From Primula veris (Eukaryota; Streptophyta; Magnoliopsida; Ericales; Primulaceae): a stretch of DNA of 64,000 nucleotides. The notes beneath the pieces are model-generated. The model had not been told where the DNA came from. It ran no database searches and worked only from the letters and a program-made list of their open reading frames with translations. Of the stretch, positions 24,901 to 36,320 are shown one piece after another (the first letter of the stretch is position 1; the number at the start of each line of letters is the position of its first letter). The position numbers and the translations under genes were made by a program. The stretch lies in NCBI GenBank assembly GCA_963682055.1, contig OY821749.1:17248631-17312630 (forward strand). Reading direction: 5' to 3'.

Positions 24901-25767
24901 CTGTACGACCGTACCTCACTAATTCAACTAAATCTCAAAGAAGGTTAGATTCCTGATTATCTCTCTAACCATTTAATTATTGAGTATGACATATTGGATA
25001 TACGGTGTGATTCAATTTCGTGGTTTTGGGTTGGATATAAGCCGTTTTATTTGATTAAGTTACTTTTCTAATTTTTTACATTTATGTTTTCTAATTTGTT
25101 AGGATCGGAGCTCTTTGTCTTAATATTGATCGAGTTTTATGATCGTATTGATTGATATATAAGTATTAGGGTTTTTTCAATTGATGTCAAATTTAACTAT
25201 TTTGAACTTGGGTTTGAGTGTAAATCAATGGCTAAATTGATTTGAATATTGGGATTTGGGGATATTTCTTTACATAACTGTTTATAATTTTTTCCCTTCA
25301 AACTAAATTAGGATTTAAACTCTATTTTTAGGATTGAACCCACAAATAAAGATTTAGGCCTTGTTTGGTTTCATTATATTTTTAAGCTTACCTTTTTCAT
25401 GATTTCCTGCTTACATGTACAATATTTGTTTTACCAGCTTAAAAATCTGAGTTTTTTATTTTTATTATTTTGTAGACTATATACCTTAAACTTTTAAGCT
25501 AGTTATATTTTTTGTTTTCCCTTTATAATTTGTACTGTCCGTTTGGTTAGCAATTGAATGGCTTAGTTTTAAAATTATTTTCTGGACTTAAAAGGCTAGA
25601 ACTTAAGCTGTGAAAATTAAGGGGGGTTTTCTCGGGCTCGAATAGTCCAGATAATTTCCCTATACTTCTGAAAGAACTTTTCTTTATTCTCATCACATCC
25701 CAATTTAAATAATTTCAGGCAGTAAAAGCTGTATACTCAACAAATTCCTATAGTTGAGCTCATAATT

Positions 25768-26560
25768 ATGGATACCCATCTTGTTCAGACACTTCTACCA
25801 AAGGATCGTCATTTGAAGTACAGAACAACCCCATTAACAGGTAGCATAGTTTTTTTCTTTATGAATTACATGCCTTTAAACCAGAACTTGTTGCATATAT
25901 ATGCTCATGTACATATGTATATTAAATTTATGCAGTCGCTACTTACCCCATTTAAAAAAGGTATATTTAGTTTGCAATACGATGTTCTTTGTTAAACAAA
26001 TATATCCATCTAACTTGACTGGTACCGTTTTTTCTGCCTCCAATCCGGACCTTGTAGTATTTTTATTCGTATGTTTTTTTTTCTACTGAACGTGTTTACC
26101 TTTCAAAAATTTAATTTTCATGCTTAGGTGTAGAAAAATAATTAAATCTAGCAAAGGGAGGAAAGCAAGTTTGGCAGATCGTGTATTGGGTAGGTTTCAC
26201 CCAAATTCTTTACATAATTTTGTTACATCATATATACTGGTTGAGACAAAGTACAACCTGTGTAAGGTGGCTTTTGCTATGGAACTCGTAATCTATATCA
26301 TCTAGTCCAAGTTGGATTTTCTTTAGGATCTTTTTAAATAAATTGTCGTAATATTTGAAATATATTTTAACAGTCAATTGCATGTACTGGATTTCCTCGA
26401 TTATTGACTACCAATCAATTGCAAGATCTAATGAGCGAAAGATGCCCACTTGTTGGAAATTCTGATATTACAAGGAAACTGATGCAAAGATAATTCGTGA
26501 AGTAAAAGTTGGAGATTTCTTTGTGTGGCCAAAATCACACATTCGGTTTTTAGAACCGAA
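25768..26560 (+). other. Exon-like segments inside the CACTA element (unrecognised cargo)
   Basis: Three short open stretches look exon-like. The first is 25768-25841, starting MDTHLVQTLLPKDRHLKYR with a GT donor after TTAACAG. The second, at about 26125-26192, includes SSKGRKASLADRVLG and is followed by GTAGG. The third, at about 26480-26566, includes REVKVGDFFVWPKSH and ends in a stop. They may be captured host-gene fragments or remains of the element's own genes. I do not recognise the protein. Confidence 0.3.
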
Positions 26561-27187
26561 GCAGTGACTCAGTAAGTACTAGTAATTTGTTTGTCATGTG
26601 TATTTGCAATGGAACTATTAATCTTGCTCGCTTTCTATTCATGTGTTTGTATGAAATTCTATTGTCACTGTAGTGTAAATTAAACCTGTTGCTTATTGTA
26701 TCCATGCTTCCTACTTGAAAAAGAATATTTATGTTCTATCAAAAGCTAAAAAGTGGCTGTCCTTTGTTACCTTTCTCCATTGTATTTATTAAATTTGAAA
26801 TGACAATCTATTAGTACATAAACTTGTTATGAACTGAACTTCATTTAGCGGATTTTAACATCATTTCAACACCTATCATTATTTAACATTATAGCTCTTA
26901 TTTTCCTTGCTATAATTTTTCATTTGGTTTATACCGCATCTGACGTATTGTTCACTTTCATTATTCTAACTATTGTTTTTTTTTTAAATTTAACTAATTT
27001 TTGTTTTTTCTCATGTTGTTCCTCGGGATTTGCATATTTGCACAGTGAGTGGAACATGATTTGAAACGTGACGATTGAAATGCATTGAAGACTTTTAAGA
27101 TGTCTCTTACAAGCTTCTAGTTTTCTAAATTTAATTGTATTTTAGTTGTTGCTCTTCGGAAATATTTAAATTTCTTTCTTCTCTTAC

Positions 27188-27229
27188 TATTTTTATTTTT
27201 ATTTTTATTTTTATTTTTATTTTTATTTG
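27188..27229. repeat. (ATTTTT)n microsatellite
   Basis: About seven copies of TATTTT in the right half of the CACTA element. Confidence 0.85.
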
Positions 27230-28944
27230 TTTCATTTGATATTAATGAACTTTTAGACTTATGACTTTAAATTGTAAATTTGGACAAGTTTGATTCATTT
27301 AATGTATGTTTGATATTTTATTTCTTATGTTTAATTATAAAAACGTAAAAGACTAGTTTATGTTCTTTTGGAAACTACAAAAACTTGAGAAACAAGACTC
27401 ATTTGGAGCACTTTTAACCATGTCGGTAGTGATCTAGTTTGATCAATTTAGACACTTTTTTAGTGTTCCCAAATGTGATCTAAGGTATATTATAGTGTGT
27501 TATTAGGAATACCTTCTTGGTGTTCCAGAATTGGAACAGTGAAAAAGCGTTCCAATTTTATAATCAGGAACACTTTTCTAACGTTACAAAAACTGGCACA
27601 CCGCTTTTAGGCACCCTTTACATGTGTTCCAAAATAAATTAGGAACACTTTATTTCTGTTCCAAAAAGGCCATTTTGGTGTAGTGTGAGACGATCACTAT
27701 ATGGATTGAAACAATCCGGACGGATGTGGTATAACCGTCTAAGTGAATACTTGATCGGCGTGGGATATGTTAATAATGAACTATGCCCATGCGTGTTCAT
27801 AAAGAAATCCACTTCAGGATATGCTATTATCGCAGTCTATGTAGATGATATGAATCTCATAGGAACCTCGAAAGAGTTGTTCGAAACTGCTGAAATCCTG
27901 AAGAAGGAATTCGAGATGAAAGATCTTGGGAAGACACGGTATTACCTCGGCCTGCAGATCGAGCACCGTAAAGATGGAATTTTAGTCCATCAAGAAAGCT
28001 ACACCCAAAAGGTGTTGAGTCGCTTTAGTCATAGTGACGTTAAGCCATCCTCTACTCCCATGGTCGTCCGCTCTCTAGACATTAATAAGGACCCCTTCCG
28101 TCCAAAGGAGGACGATGAAGAGATATTGAGCCTTGGGTGTTCATATTTGGGTGCAATAGGCGCACTATTGTACTTGGCCCAAATGTACTAGACCGGACAT
28201 CTCGTTTGCTGTGAATTGTCTAGCTCGACACAGCACCGCGCCAACACGCCGCCACTGGACTGGCATAAAAGACATTTTCCGTTACCTTAGAGATACTATG
28301 GACATGGGCTTATTCTATCCCTTTGCGTCGAGTGGATCTAGCTCCATTGATCCTCGAAATAACGCAACCCTTGTCGGCTATGCCGATGCTGGTTTCTTAT
28401 CAGACCCGCACAAGGGACGTTCCCAATCTGGTTATGTCTTTACCATTGGAAACACGACGATATCCTGGAGGTCTCGTAAACAGACTCTAGTGGCCACTTC
28501 GACTAACCACTCTGAGCTACTCGCGCTCTATGAGGCGACTAGAGAGTGTGTCTGGTTTCGAGCAGTTATTGGCCATATTCGAAGCACATGTGATCTAGCT
28601 TACGATCATGATGAACCAGTTGTTATTTATGAAGACAACACCGCTGTGATTGATCAAGCGAAACATGGTTATATCAAAGGTGATGCCACAAAGCATATTG
28701 CGCCAAAGTTGTTCTTCACACATGAACAACAAACGCTTCAAAAGATTGAAGTGAAACATATTGGTTCAGAGAATAACCACGCTGACTTGTTCACCAAGTC
28801 ACTGCCAAAGCATTCTTTTCAGAAGCACGTACGGGCGATTGGCCTACGTAGGCTATCTGAGCTATCTTAGAGCGACATTTTATGTCGGAGTCGAAATCCT
28901 CGCACCCTGTCGTGTGCAAGTGAGGGGGAGCATCCTGTTGTATG

Positions 28945-29380
28945 CATGTGCACTCTTTTTGTCCTTAGTACAAGGTTTTTCCCACTGGGTTTTCCTTGAC
29001 AAGGTTTTTAGCGAGACACGTTCCCTGTTATATCACTAAAGATTGCCGAAATCAGGTGGAGTATCATGTCGTATACTTCTTACCACTGTGTACTCTTTTG
29101 TCCTTCGACCAGAGTTTTTTCCCACTGGGTTTACTCTGGCAAGGTTTTGATGAGGCACCTGTTTTGTGGTTGATCCCCTACTACTACCACTGTTGCACTC
29201 TTTTTCCTTCGATCAGAGATTTTCCCATTGGGTTTGCTCTGGCAAGGTTTTGATGAGGCACACTGTTTTGTGGTTAGTTACTTACATGATATTTCGGCCT
29301 ATATCATTCGACTACATAATTTCTCCTAGGTACCGGTTTTGTCCCACACTGGGTTTTCCGGCCCTAAGGTTTTTATGTGT
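28945..29380 (+). repeat. Imperfect tandem repeats before the 3' LTR of element B
   Basis: The module TTTTTCCCACTGGGTTT followed by GGCAAGGTTTTGATGAGGCA recurs four times with drift (near 28974, 29115, 29220 and 29338). Each copy follows a CCTT(A/C)G-type lead-in. The region is non-coding and lies between the RNase H stop and the purine tract. Similar CCCACTGGG modules are, to my knowledge, common at this place in plant Copia elements. Confidence 0.75.
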
Positions 29381-29452
29381 TTAGCACTGCGAATGAACTC
29401 GACTCAGATCGACTGCATGAAGACGAAGAATTCAAGACGTCCAAAGGGGGAG

Positions 29453-29651
29453 TGTTGTAAGATTATTGGACTCTTGGGCTTTTACTTAATGGGCCCAGGT
29501 GGGCTTGTAACCCTAACCCTCTATCTATATAAAGAGGGCTAGGGGTCTTGTATTTCACATCCATTCATATTTCTTCATTAATAAAGATCATAGTTCTCCC
29601 CTCTCTCTACTTCTGTCTCCCTATATACGTAGCTAATAGTGTATTATAACA
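29453..29651 (+). repeat. 3' LTR of element B
   Basis: 199 bp, TGTTGTAAGATTATTGG to GTATTATAACA, directly after the purine tract AAAGGGGGAG. It differs from the 5' LTR at about five positions and is followed by the target duplication ATTAG. Confidence 0.93.
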
Positions 29652-29656
29652 ATTAG

Positions 29657-31135
29657 TTATTTATTAGATCAATTATATAGAGAGCATTGTATAATAAATT
29701 GTTGAGTACACAAAATCAGGTAGTCTAGTCACATTTGAGATTAAAGTACAGAGGTGAAGCTTCTTATAAACAAATCTAACTGTATATAGAAAAGCTTCAT
29801 GGACGAAAAAAAAATGTGCAATCAAGGTATTGGGGTGCATCAAGATCAACAGTAATGTAATACTCACGTTAGAGTACTATACTCAGCTAGTTAGTTAGGC
29901 CGTATATGAGAAAAAATAGCAGTCCCAATACTTAGTGTAGGCCTAAGAGGCATGAGCAGAAAGCCCCAAGACAATAGAATTTCATTATCCTTTGATTTTA
30001 TTAAGAAGCTATTAAAATACCCTTCTCTATTACGGAGTATTATTAAAATTTAACAAACTAGCAGCATTCTATACTATGAGGGCCACAGCTAATTACAAGT
30101 TTTTTTTTTTTTTTTGCGAAAACAAAACACAAACACTCTCTCTCCTGTAACCTTGATATCTTCAATTCACAAGGCGCAAAGTTCAAAGTTTCACCTTGAT
30201 TCCAGAAAAATGACCCCTTCTATGCAACCAGCTACTTATTACATTCTATCCCCAATATTTATAAGTATGGTTTGATATACTTTTTAGGCTTATACTAAAT
30301 TAAGATTAGGTGTGTATAAATTATTCAGCTATTATACTGCTAATTTTTGGTTAAGGGACTCTAATTAATAGGGGTATGATTGAACATGGTCATAAATTGG
30401 AATTTTGCTCTTAAACTATCTTCCATTTATAATTAAGCTTTATTTTCTGTGACAACCATAGTGAGAAAGAGAAAATACAAGTCGGGAGCTTTCATGGAGA
30501 AAGAAAAGAACAACAAGAAAAGGAGCGACAATCGTCTCCCCTTTGTTGAGTACAAGAATTAAAAATAAATAAATAATTTGGTACAATTATATAAACACAT
30601 TGATTCTATTATGTAATTTTATGTCAGCATTAATTTTCTGTATGTTAATGCAGTTTAGTGTCTGAGTCGTACCACGAGCAGTGTTTTAAAAAGCGAAATC
30701 TTAGCTAAAGCGTTTTTGTGAGAGATATGTTAATTGCTAAAAGCGTAAAAAGCGTAAGTTTTAGATGGCCTAAAAAGCGGAAAAGGAGCTTTTAAAGTTT
30801 TTTTTTAATTTTTGAATCGAGATTTTTCACTACGAAGCGTGTAATTTAAAACAATGGCCACAAGTTCTCTAGCTGAGTATGCCCTTATATTTTCCCAGGA
30901 GTTGTGGAAGTCTACTTATAAATACATGTGGTTTAATAAAATATGCAGACTTTGGTAGGATATCATGCAATTTCTAAAGTCATTTTAGAAGCATGAAAGG
31001 GAACTAGGGCCGGTTCTATGGTCTAAATTAAGCACACCTAAACCATCAATTTATCACAGAGAGAAAAAAAAGCGTCTTTTGAGTGTAAAACTTAAACATT
31101 AAAAAATATAAATAGCTATATGTATACTAATTTGA
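29657..31135. other. Intergenic stretch, no gene seen
   Basis: Unique-looking AT-rich sequence. A slightly structured part at about 30680-30850 repeats AAAAGCG/AAAGCGTAAAAAGCG motifs without a frame. No RNA gene or complete repeat could be identified. Confidence 0.5.
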
Positions 31136-31236
31136 TGTAGGCTAATGGTAGAGCATTTGCTGCATTTCTTATCTAACCCATTGGCCATGAGGTCTCAAGT
31201 TCGAGCCTCAACTATAGCAATTTCATTTTTATTAAA
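31136..31236 (+). mobile_element. tRNA-derived SINE-like sequence
   Basis: GTAGGCTAATGGTAGAGCAT resembles a pol III A box with its tRNA context. About 45 bp later, GGTCTCAAGTTCGAGCCTC resembles a B box. It is not a functional tRNA: no cloverleaf with a closing acceptor stem is visible. Confidence 0.5.
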
Positions 31237-31977
31237 AGTAAAAAAGAAGACATCAAAAGACCCGAACCATTGACCTGTTGCTCTGATGGGAAACTGCGCT
31301 AAACGCGCGGATTGTATTTAGTAGGAGAAAGAAAATACTTCTATTACTAAAACAACTGTATATGTATACATTTTAATTAAAGAATAAATAAACTTCCACT
31401 ATGTGCGGATCCGTAAACGGGTCGGGCCACTTTGGGCCTTATGTGAACACTTAAAGTTAGTTTCACGACTCAAACTTGTGACTTCCATGTCACGTAACAT
31501 GAGATGGAATAAACTAAACAGCAAGTTCTTTTATTCTTCAATTTATTAAAGCATGCATGGAGCTGTTTGACAACACTCTTTTTTTATCATCAGAGCAACT
31601 ATAGCAATTTCATTTTTATTAAAAGTAAAAAAGAAGACATCAAAAGACCCGAACCATTGACCTGTTGCTCTGATGGGAAACTGCGCTAAACGCGCGGATT
31701 GTACTTAGTAGGAGAAAGAAAATACTTCTATTACTAAAACAACTGTATATGTATACATTTTAATTAAAGAATAAATAAACTTCCACTATGTGCGGATCCG
31801 TAAACGGGTCGGGCCACTTTGGGCCTTATGTGAACACTTAAAGTTAGTTTCACGACTCAAACTTGTGACTTACATGTCACGTAACATGAGATGGAATAAA
31901 CTAAACAGCAAGTTCTTTTATTCTTCAATTTATTAAAGCATGCATGGAGCTGTTTGACAACACTTTTTTTTATCATC
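31211..31977. repeat. 387-bp tandem duplication
   Basis: Copy 1 (31211-31597) and copy 2 (31598-31977) are head-to-tail and differ at only about three sites, including GTATTTAG/GTACTTAG, CTTCCATG/CTTACATG and one base in a T-run. Both carry AACTGCGCTAAACGCGCGG and GTAAACGGGTCGGGCC. On the minus strand the first motif reads like a tRNA-type A box (TTTAGCGCAGTTTCC) followed by GGTTCGGGTC. The near identity means the duplication is recent. Confidence 0.92.
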
Positions 31978-33109
31978 TTGACTGTGATTTTTAATCTTAT
32001 AAATTTTACAACAAAGAAGTACAGTATTTGGTTTAAAGCTGCAAAAAAAAAAAAAAAAAAAAACTACCTGAAAGTCACCACAGATGAGAAGGTCAATCTT
32101 GGATATTTTCAACTCTTTGTAGATGCAAGAGGCATACGGGTTCAAATTTTATAATGTGAGATACATTCTTTTTATGTTGTTACAAAGTGTCCCATTAATT
32201 TATTTAATCACTCTATTAACCACACCAGTTAAAGTTAACCATGCCTTATCTCTGTCCACTTTAATTTTCTCCCTCCAATTAAATTATCCACTATTTATTA
32301 CCAAGTCTACGTATAAGGGAAAATTGTTTAAAAAATTGACGGTTTATCTAAATACCAGTAATCGTGACTTACGTGTTGCGTGTGTGACGCGCAGTGCAAT
32401 CAAAATATAGAAAATAAATATAGTTATGATACAAATATGTGGATAATACAAAAAAAAATAGTATAAGATGATAAGACATAAAAGAATGTTTGGTTGGTAA
32501 AGAGTGATAAATAGTGTAATTGATTATTAATTTTTATATTTTTTTATGTGAGTATGGTATTATTGTAATTAATAAAAAAGTATATGGATATTTTTGAAAA
32601 AAAATAACTAAATTGAGCAGACTCATTTAAATTGGGTTGAGTTATTATAATAGAATGATTTTCATTTTTTATATTGTAGAAGAATCTATTGCTTTTGGTT
32701 TTTACGACCCATTCAAATTCATGATATATAATAAAATATAGCTACTAAAATAGAAAAACTGAAAAACCGTTTCAAACCAATATAACCGGTTTCGGTTTTG
32801 TTTGGTTTCTTTTTTGAAAACAGCAATCAAATCGAAACTGAAATTATTTTTAGTTTGGTTTCGATTTTCTTGGAAACCGAACAATCTCACCCCTAATATA
32901 CACAATGGATAGACTATCTTGTGGAAAATTTATGGGTTCGAAGAAACCAAACGTATTAGGTTGCACAATTATTATATATTTTCACTTAAATAAATATTTT
33001 AATGATATATTTTACATGAAAATAAATTTGTATCGAAGAAAGTGACGGGTTCCCATTTGAGTTAATTAATGATTGGTCCAAAAAACTGAACTTATTTAAG
33101 TTTTAGTAA
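31978..33109. other. Intergenic stretch, no gene seen
   Basis: AT-rich, with a poly(A) run at about 32042-32062. There are no gene-like frames with domain content and no clear transposon ends. Confidence 0.5.
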
Positions 33110-34095
33110 GGGGCAATTAACAAAAACATACACTACCCCTATTATATTAACAAAAACATACCATAATAATTTAAATTATCAAAAACATACATATATATAC
33201 TTATTATTTCTCTAATTCTAATTAGACCATAATCTAACCTCTCTCTCTAATCTAACATCTCTCTCTAACCGCAACTCTCTCTCTAATCGCATCTCTCTCT
33301 CTAACACACGATAATCGCAGCTCTTTCTAACACGTGATAATCATCCATCTCTCTCTAAAAATGATTAAAAATTCACAAAATATTCATATGCTAATTATAA
33401 AACGTCATACCCTAATTTTAAAATTTCATATCCTAAATGTTCTGGATCACAATTAAATATCTAAAAAAGAGTTCATATACTAATTTCAAAACTTCATACC
33501 CTAATTTTAAAACTTCATACCCTAATTTTAAAAATTCATATCCTAATTTCAAAACTTCATATCCTAATTTTAAAAGTTCATACCCTACATATGAATTTCT
33601 CTCAATACTGTACATATGGATTCTCGTCTTTCAACTTGAAATTCACAAGGTTTACGATAGTCTCAAAGCTCAATAAATAGAAAACAGTCTCACCAATTTC
33701 ATATAATTTTCATATATTACGGGGTATCAACCAGTGTAATATTTGTGTATTACGTATCTATATATCTGTATTTATATGTATATGGATGTTTATATAATTT
33801 AGATGGTGTTCGGTAGTCAGTGACGGGTTTTCGTGGTGGAAGAGGGGAGGGAGATAGAGTGTGATATGAAAGAAAGATACCAAAAAGAATGGAGGGGAGA
33901 GAGAGTAAGATCAGAGAGAGATACAAAGAATAATTGGTGAAAGAGAGAAGAATGAAGGAGATAAAGTAATATGAGAGAGAGAAAGAAGAGAATAAACAGT
34001 ATTAAATTTGTTTGGTATGTTTTTGATAATGAAAAGTTTTTGGATATGTTTTTGTTAATTTAGTTTAAAAAATAGTATGTTTTGTTAATTTATCC
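33110..34095. mobile_element. Foldback/Mutator-like non-autonomous element (~1 kb)
   Basis: The left terminus (33110-33190) has GGGGCAATTAACAAAAACAT then TTAACAAAAACATACC and TTATCAAAAACATAC. The right terminus (34015-34095) is its inverted counterpart (GTATGTTTTTGATAA, ATGTTTTTGTTAA, TTTGTTAATTTATCC). Flanking 9-mers TTTTAGTAA and TTAAAGGAA match at 6 of 9. The interior has CTCTCT-rich and AGAGAG-rich arms (about 33240-33355 and 33840-33990) and a 21-bp minisatellite. It encodes no recognisable protein. Confidence 0.65.
33470..33592. repeat. 21-bp minisatellite
   Basis: Tandem units of the type TTCATACCCTAATTTTAAAAC, about five to six copies with small changes. Looser relatives begin at about 33403. 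Because 21 is a multiple of three, it happens to give a heptapeptide-repeat frame on each strand. Confidence 0.85.
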
Positions 34096-34103
34096 TTAAA
34101 GGA

Positions 34104-36320
34104 ACTTGTAGATGTAAAATATACATTATTGACTCAAAAATCCTAATTTTCATTTATTTTTATATTTTCATCTATTTTTTAAAATGAAAATTATTGACTT
34201 CTAGTAACAGATTTTACATTTAAAATTAAGTTTTCATGTTTAAATAAAAATATACATGTAAAATATAGATTATTGACTCGTACAAATACAAAATTTAACG
34301 TTTCATATGTTTTATATTTTTATCTGTTTTTATATTTTGGACTAAAACTGAAATAGGTTGTATTTTTTGGACTTAAACTTAATAAAAGATCAAAGATTGA
34401 ACCAAATATAAAATTGCCCTTCAAATTTCTTGTGTATTTTATAAATAACACAAAGAACCTTTTTTTTTTAAAGCAAAATGATAATTGTTAAGTAAGATAA
34501 AAGTGTGCCCCGGAGGGTGTTTGTGTGTGTTTTGTTAAGACAAGAGTGTAGTACTACTTGGATAAACGTAATTAATTGAAGAGAGAATTCATGTAAATAA
34601 ACAAACACCATAATAAATAAAAATATAACGTTCGTCTATTAATTGAACTGAATATGAACACGACTCTGTTCGTTTCGTCTAAGCTCGTATTTGTGTAACT
34701 ATATATAAAGTTTGATAAAATAAAATAAAAACTAAATTTATTAATGATTTAACAAAAAATAACTAGTATCGCTACAAATTAATAAATTTATTTATACTAC
34801 AATAATATTAATGATATGTTTGTATTATTTAAAACATTAAAATAATTTATATTATTATACTATAAATATAGTCATCGATGAAATCGTGATGCCAAGTTTG
34901 TTTTTGTTTTTTTTTTAAATCGTGACGGAACGGTAACGCATTAGTAACGTAGTTTTAACGAGATACAATAACAATTCGTTGCTCATTTAGTTACAACATC
35001 CCCGTCGCCATTCCGTCACTGTAATTAGTGACGTTTTTTCTATCCGTCACTAATTTAATGATGCTTGATTCAGTGACAGCTTATCTATCGTTACTAAGTC
35101 GTTGAAAACATAATTTAGTGACAGATTCACAAACGGTTTTGATGTCCCTAAATTGCACTATTTTTGTAACGAAGAGTTTAAGATTCATATATGAAGAGGA
35201 AGGGAGAGGGGAAACCTAGTTAGACATTATTATAAATATTGGACTTCATCATATTATTCGTTTGTTTTGATACACAATTAATTCGGCTTGATACATAAGT
35301 TAAAAGAAAAAAGTTTCCTTTGCGAAATTTACATACAATCGGCTGGAATTAAACCCTTTTATTAAGTTTGGCCGCATGATATAGGAGTGAGTTTCACTAT
35401 AATAAAAAGTTCGATATTGTAACAGTTTAATTTTCAAAAACTGTTTGTAAAATTAAGTGTCGCTATATTTTAGTAACATTTTAGCAAAACAATTAATTGT
35501 TATTATGTAACTAAAATTTAACGAAACTCAATTTATTAACAGTTTGAAAATATAAGCTTTTGTTATCTGAATCTTTTCTTATACTGTTTGAGTAATAGAA
35601 ATAGTTTCTAGGCTCTCATACGCCGTTATTACTACGTAATTTAGCAAGAAAGACTAGAGTATCCGGTAACTCTTACTTTTACTATATATCTAATCAAAAA
35701 TAATATTTAATATTATTTATAGTTCTGAATAAATAAATAAAAATAGTTTAACGTGTATTTCCGCTACGCTAAATGGTTTACAAAACCAATTGGTAAGTCA
35801 ACATTATGCCAATATGTTTTACATGCTAAGGTTAACAAATCACAACTATCTCGCGTAGTGCACACATGACAGAGATGTAGAACACCTTTTTGAGTACTCA
35901 TTATGCTACACAGCTCATGAGTTTAATACGCATGATATACCCTCACATTTTATAACAACAAGATCGCTACAACTCTTGCATGAATACCATGTGTCCCTCT
36001 ACTTATATCACCCAATGTTTTTCCAAGTCTAGCTAATTAAGCCATTAAATTTTTTACGATCTCAAAAAGGCAACATATCAAGCTACAAAAGTATTATTCG
36101 ATGTCATAAGCCGATTAAGAAACAAGTGATTCCTTTCATAAAGATATAATAGACTCAATAGTACTATTACTAAAACAATCCATATATTCCATCCTAATCA
36201 GTTTTATGAGATGCTTTTTTTGCCTTTTTGATTAGTCTAGTTTAACTAATCTCAATCGTATATTTTTTCCAACAAAAAGAACCCCGGCAAAGCCCCCCAC
36301 CAACTCTTTCACTCTAAGAA
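34104..36320. other. Intergenic stretch upstream of the GT14 gene
   Basis: No gene seen. It contains a GTGACGG/CCGTCAC-rich patch (about 34925-35150) that resembles subterminal transposon repeats, and the small CACTA-like element at 35395-35586. The roughly 700 bp before 36321 should hold the GT14 promoter. I see no convincing TATA box to assign. Confidence 0.5.
35395..35586. mobile_element. CACTA-like MITE (candidate)
   Basis: A 192-bp segment starting CACTATAATAAAAAGTT. Its right end on the other strand reads CAGTATAAGAAAAGATT. TTT flanks it on both sides (35392-35394 and 35587-35589), the 3-bp duplication size of CACTA elements. The internal inverted motif AACAGTTTAATTTTC / GAAAATATAAGC is weak. 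Terminal matches are imperfect, so this is tentative. Confidence 0.4.

Larger units (their letters stand above)
24611..27685. mobile_element. CACTA (En/Spm-type) transposon nested in element B
   Basis: A 3,075-bp element with termini CACTACACCAAAACAG and, at the right, CATTTTGGTGTAGTG, flanked by the 3-bp duplication TGA (24608-24610 and 27686-27688). Subterminal copies of GGAACACT/AGTGTTCC and variants cluster within about 150-250 bp of both ends, as expected of transposase-binding repeats. No transposase ORF is visible, so it is non-autonomous. Removing it with one TGA leaves the RT frame continuous, so it inserted while that frame was still readable. Confidence 0.95.
22218..28870 (+). pseudogene. 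Pol of Copia element B (PR-INT-RT-RH), frameshifted and split by CACTA
   Basis: The protease motif CLVDSGTTHTI (near 22245) is thrown out of frame by a run of seven T at 22290-22296. From 22324 a 796-codon frame holds the GAG-pre-integrase (MLWHDRLGHPGQNT, CQACSIGKTN), integrase (GDICGPIQPT, IRLDNAAEF, HTQNGLAEAF) and N-terminal RT (GHKWVFVRKRDEN, RYKARLVAQGFSQ, DVVTAYLYGDLD). The CACTA element interrupts codons at 24611. RT resumes after 27685 with RRSLYGLKQSGRMWYNR, an intact AVYVDDMNLIG box and KDLGKTRYYLGLQIE. An extra A in the run at 28181-28183 breaks the frame before RPDISFAVNC. RNase H (YADAGFLSDPHKGRSQSGY, SELLALYEA, EDNTAVI, HADLFTKSLP) then runs to a stop at 28870. Not functional as it stands. 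Confidence 0.93.
19117..29651 (+). mobile_element. Copia LTR retrotransposon B with a nested CACTA transposon
   Basis: A complete insertion with 199-bp LTRs (19117-19315 and 29453-29651) and the target duplication ATTAG (19112-19116 and 29652-29656). Without the CACTA insert the element is about 7.46 kb. The order is LTR, a long leader with a tandem repeat, gag (intact), protease-integrase, RT, CACTA insertion, rest of RT, RNase H, GC-richer repeats, purine tract AAAGGGGGAG (29443-29452), LTR. The LTRs differ at about 5 of 199 sites, so it is older than elements A and C. Two frameshifts and the CACTA insertion disable pol. Confidence 0.95.

Noticed and set aside
30680..30850. AAAGCG-rich stretch as a structured RNA
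   Set aside because: No stable paired arms or conserved motif could be traced by eye.
31136..31236. Possible tRNA gene
   Set aside because: Box A/B-like motifs are present, but there is no full cloverleaf or acceptor stem, so a SINE is a better fit. No true tRNA, rRNA or CRISPR array was found in the window.
33397..33595. CCCTAA-containing repeats as interstitial telomere
   Set aside because: The unit is 21 bp (TTCATACCCTAATTTTAAAAC), not tandem CCCTAAA.
33437..33676. ORF encoding a heptapeptide repeat (SYPNFKT-like)
   Set aside because: The repeat arises because the minisatellite unit is 21 bp. Both strands show such frames and there is no gene context.
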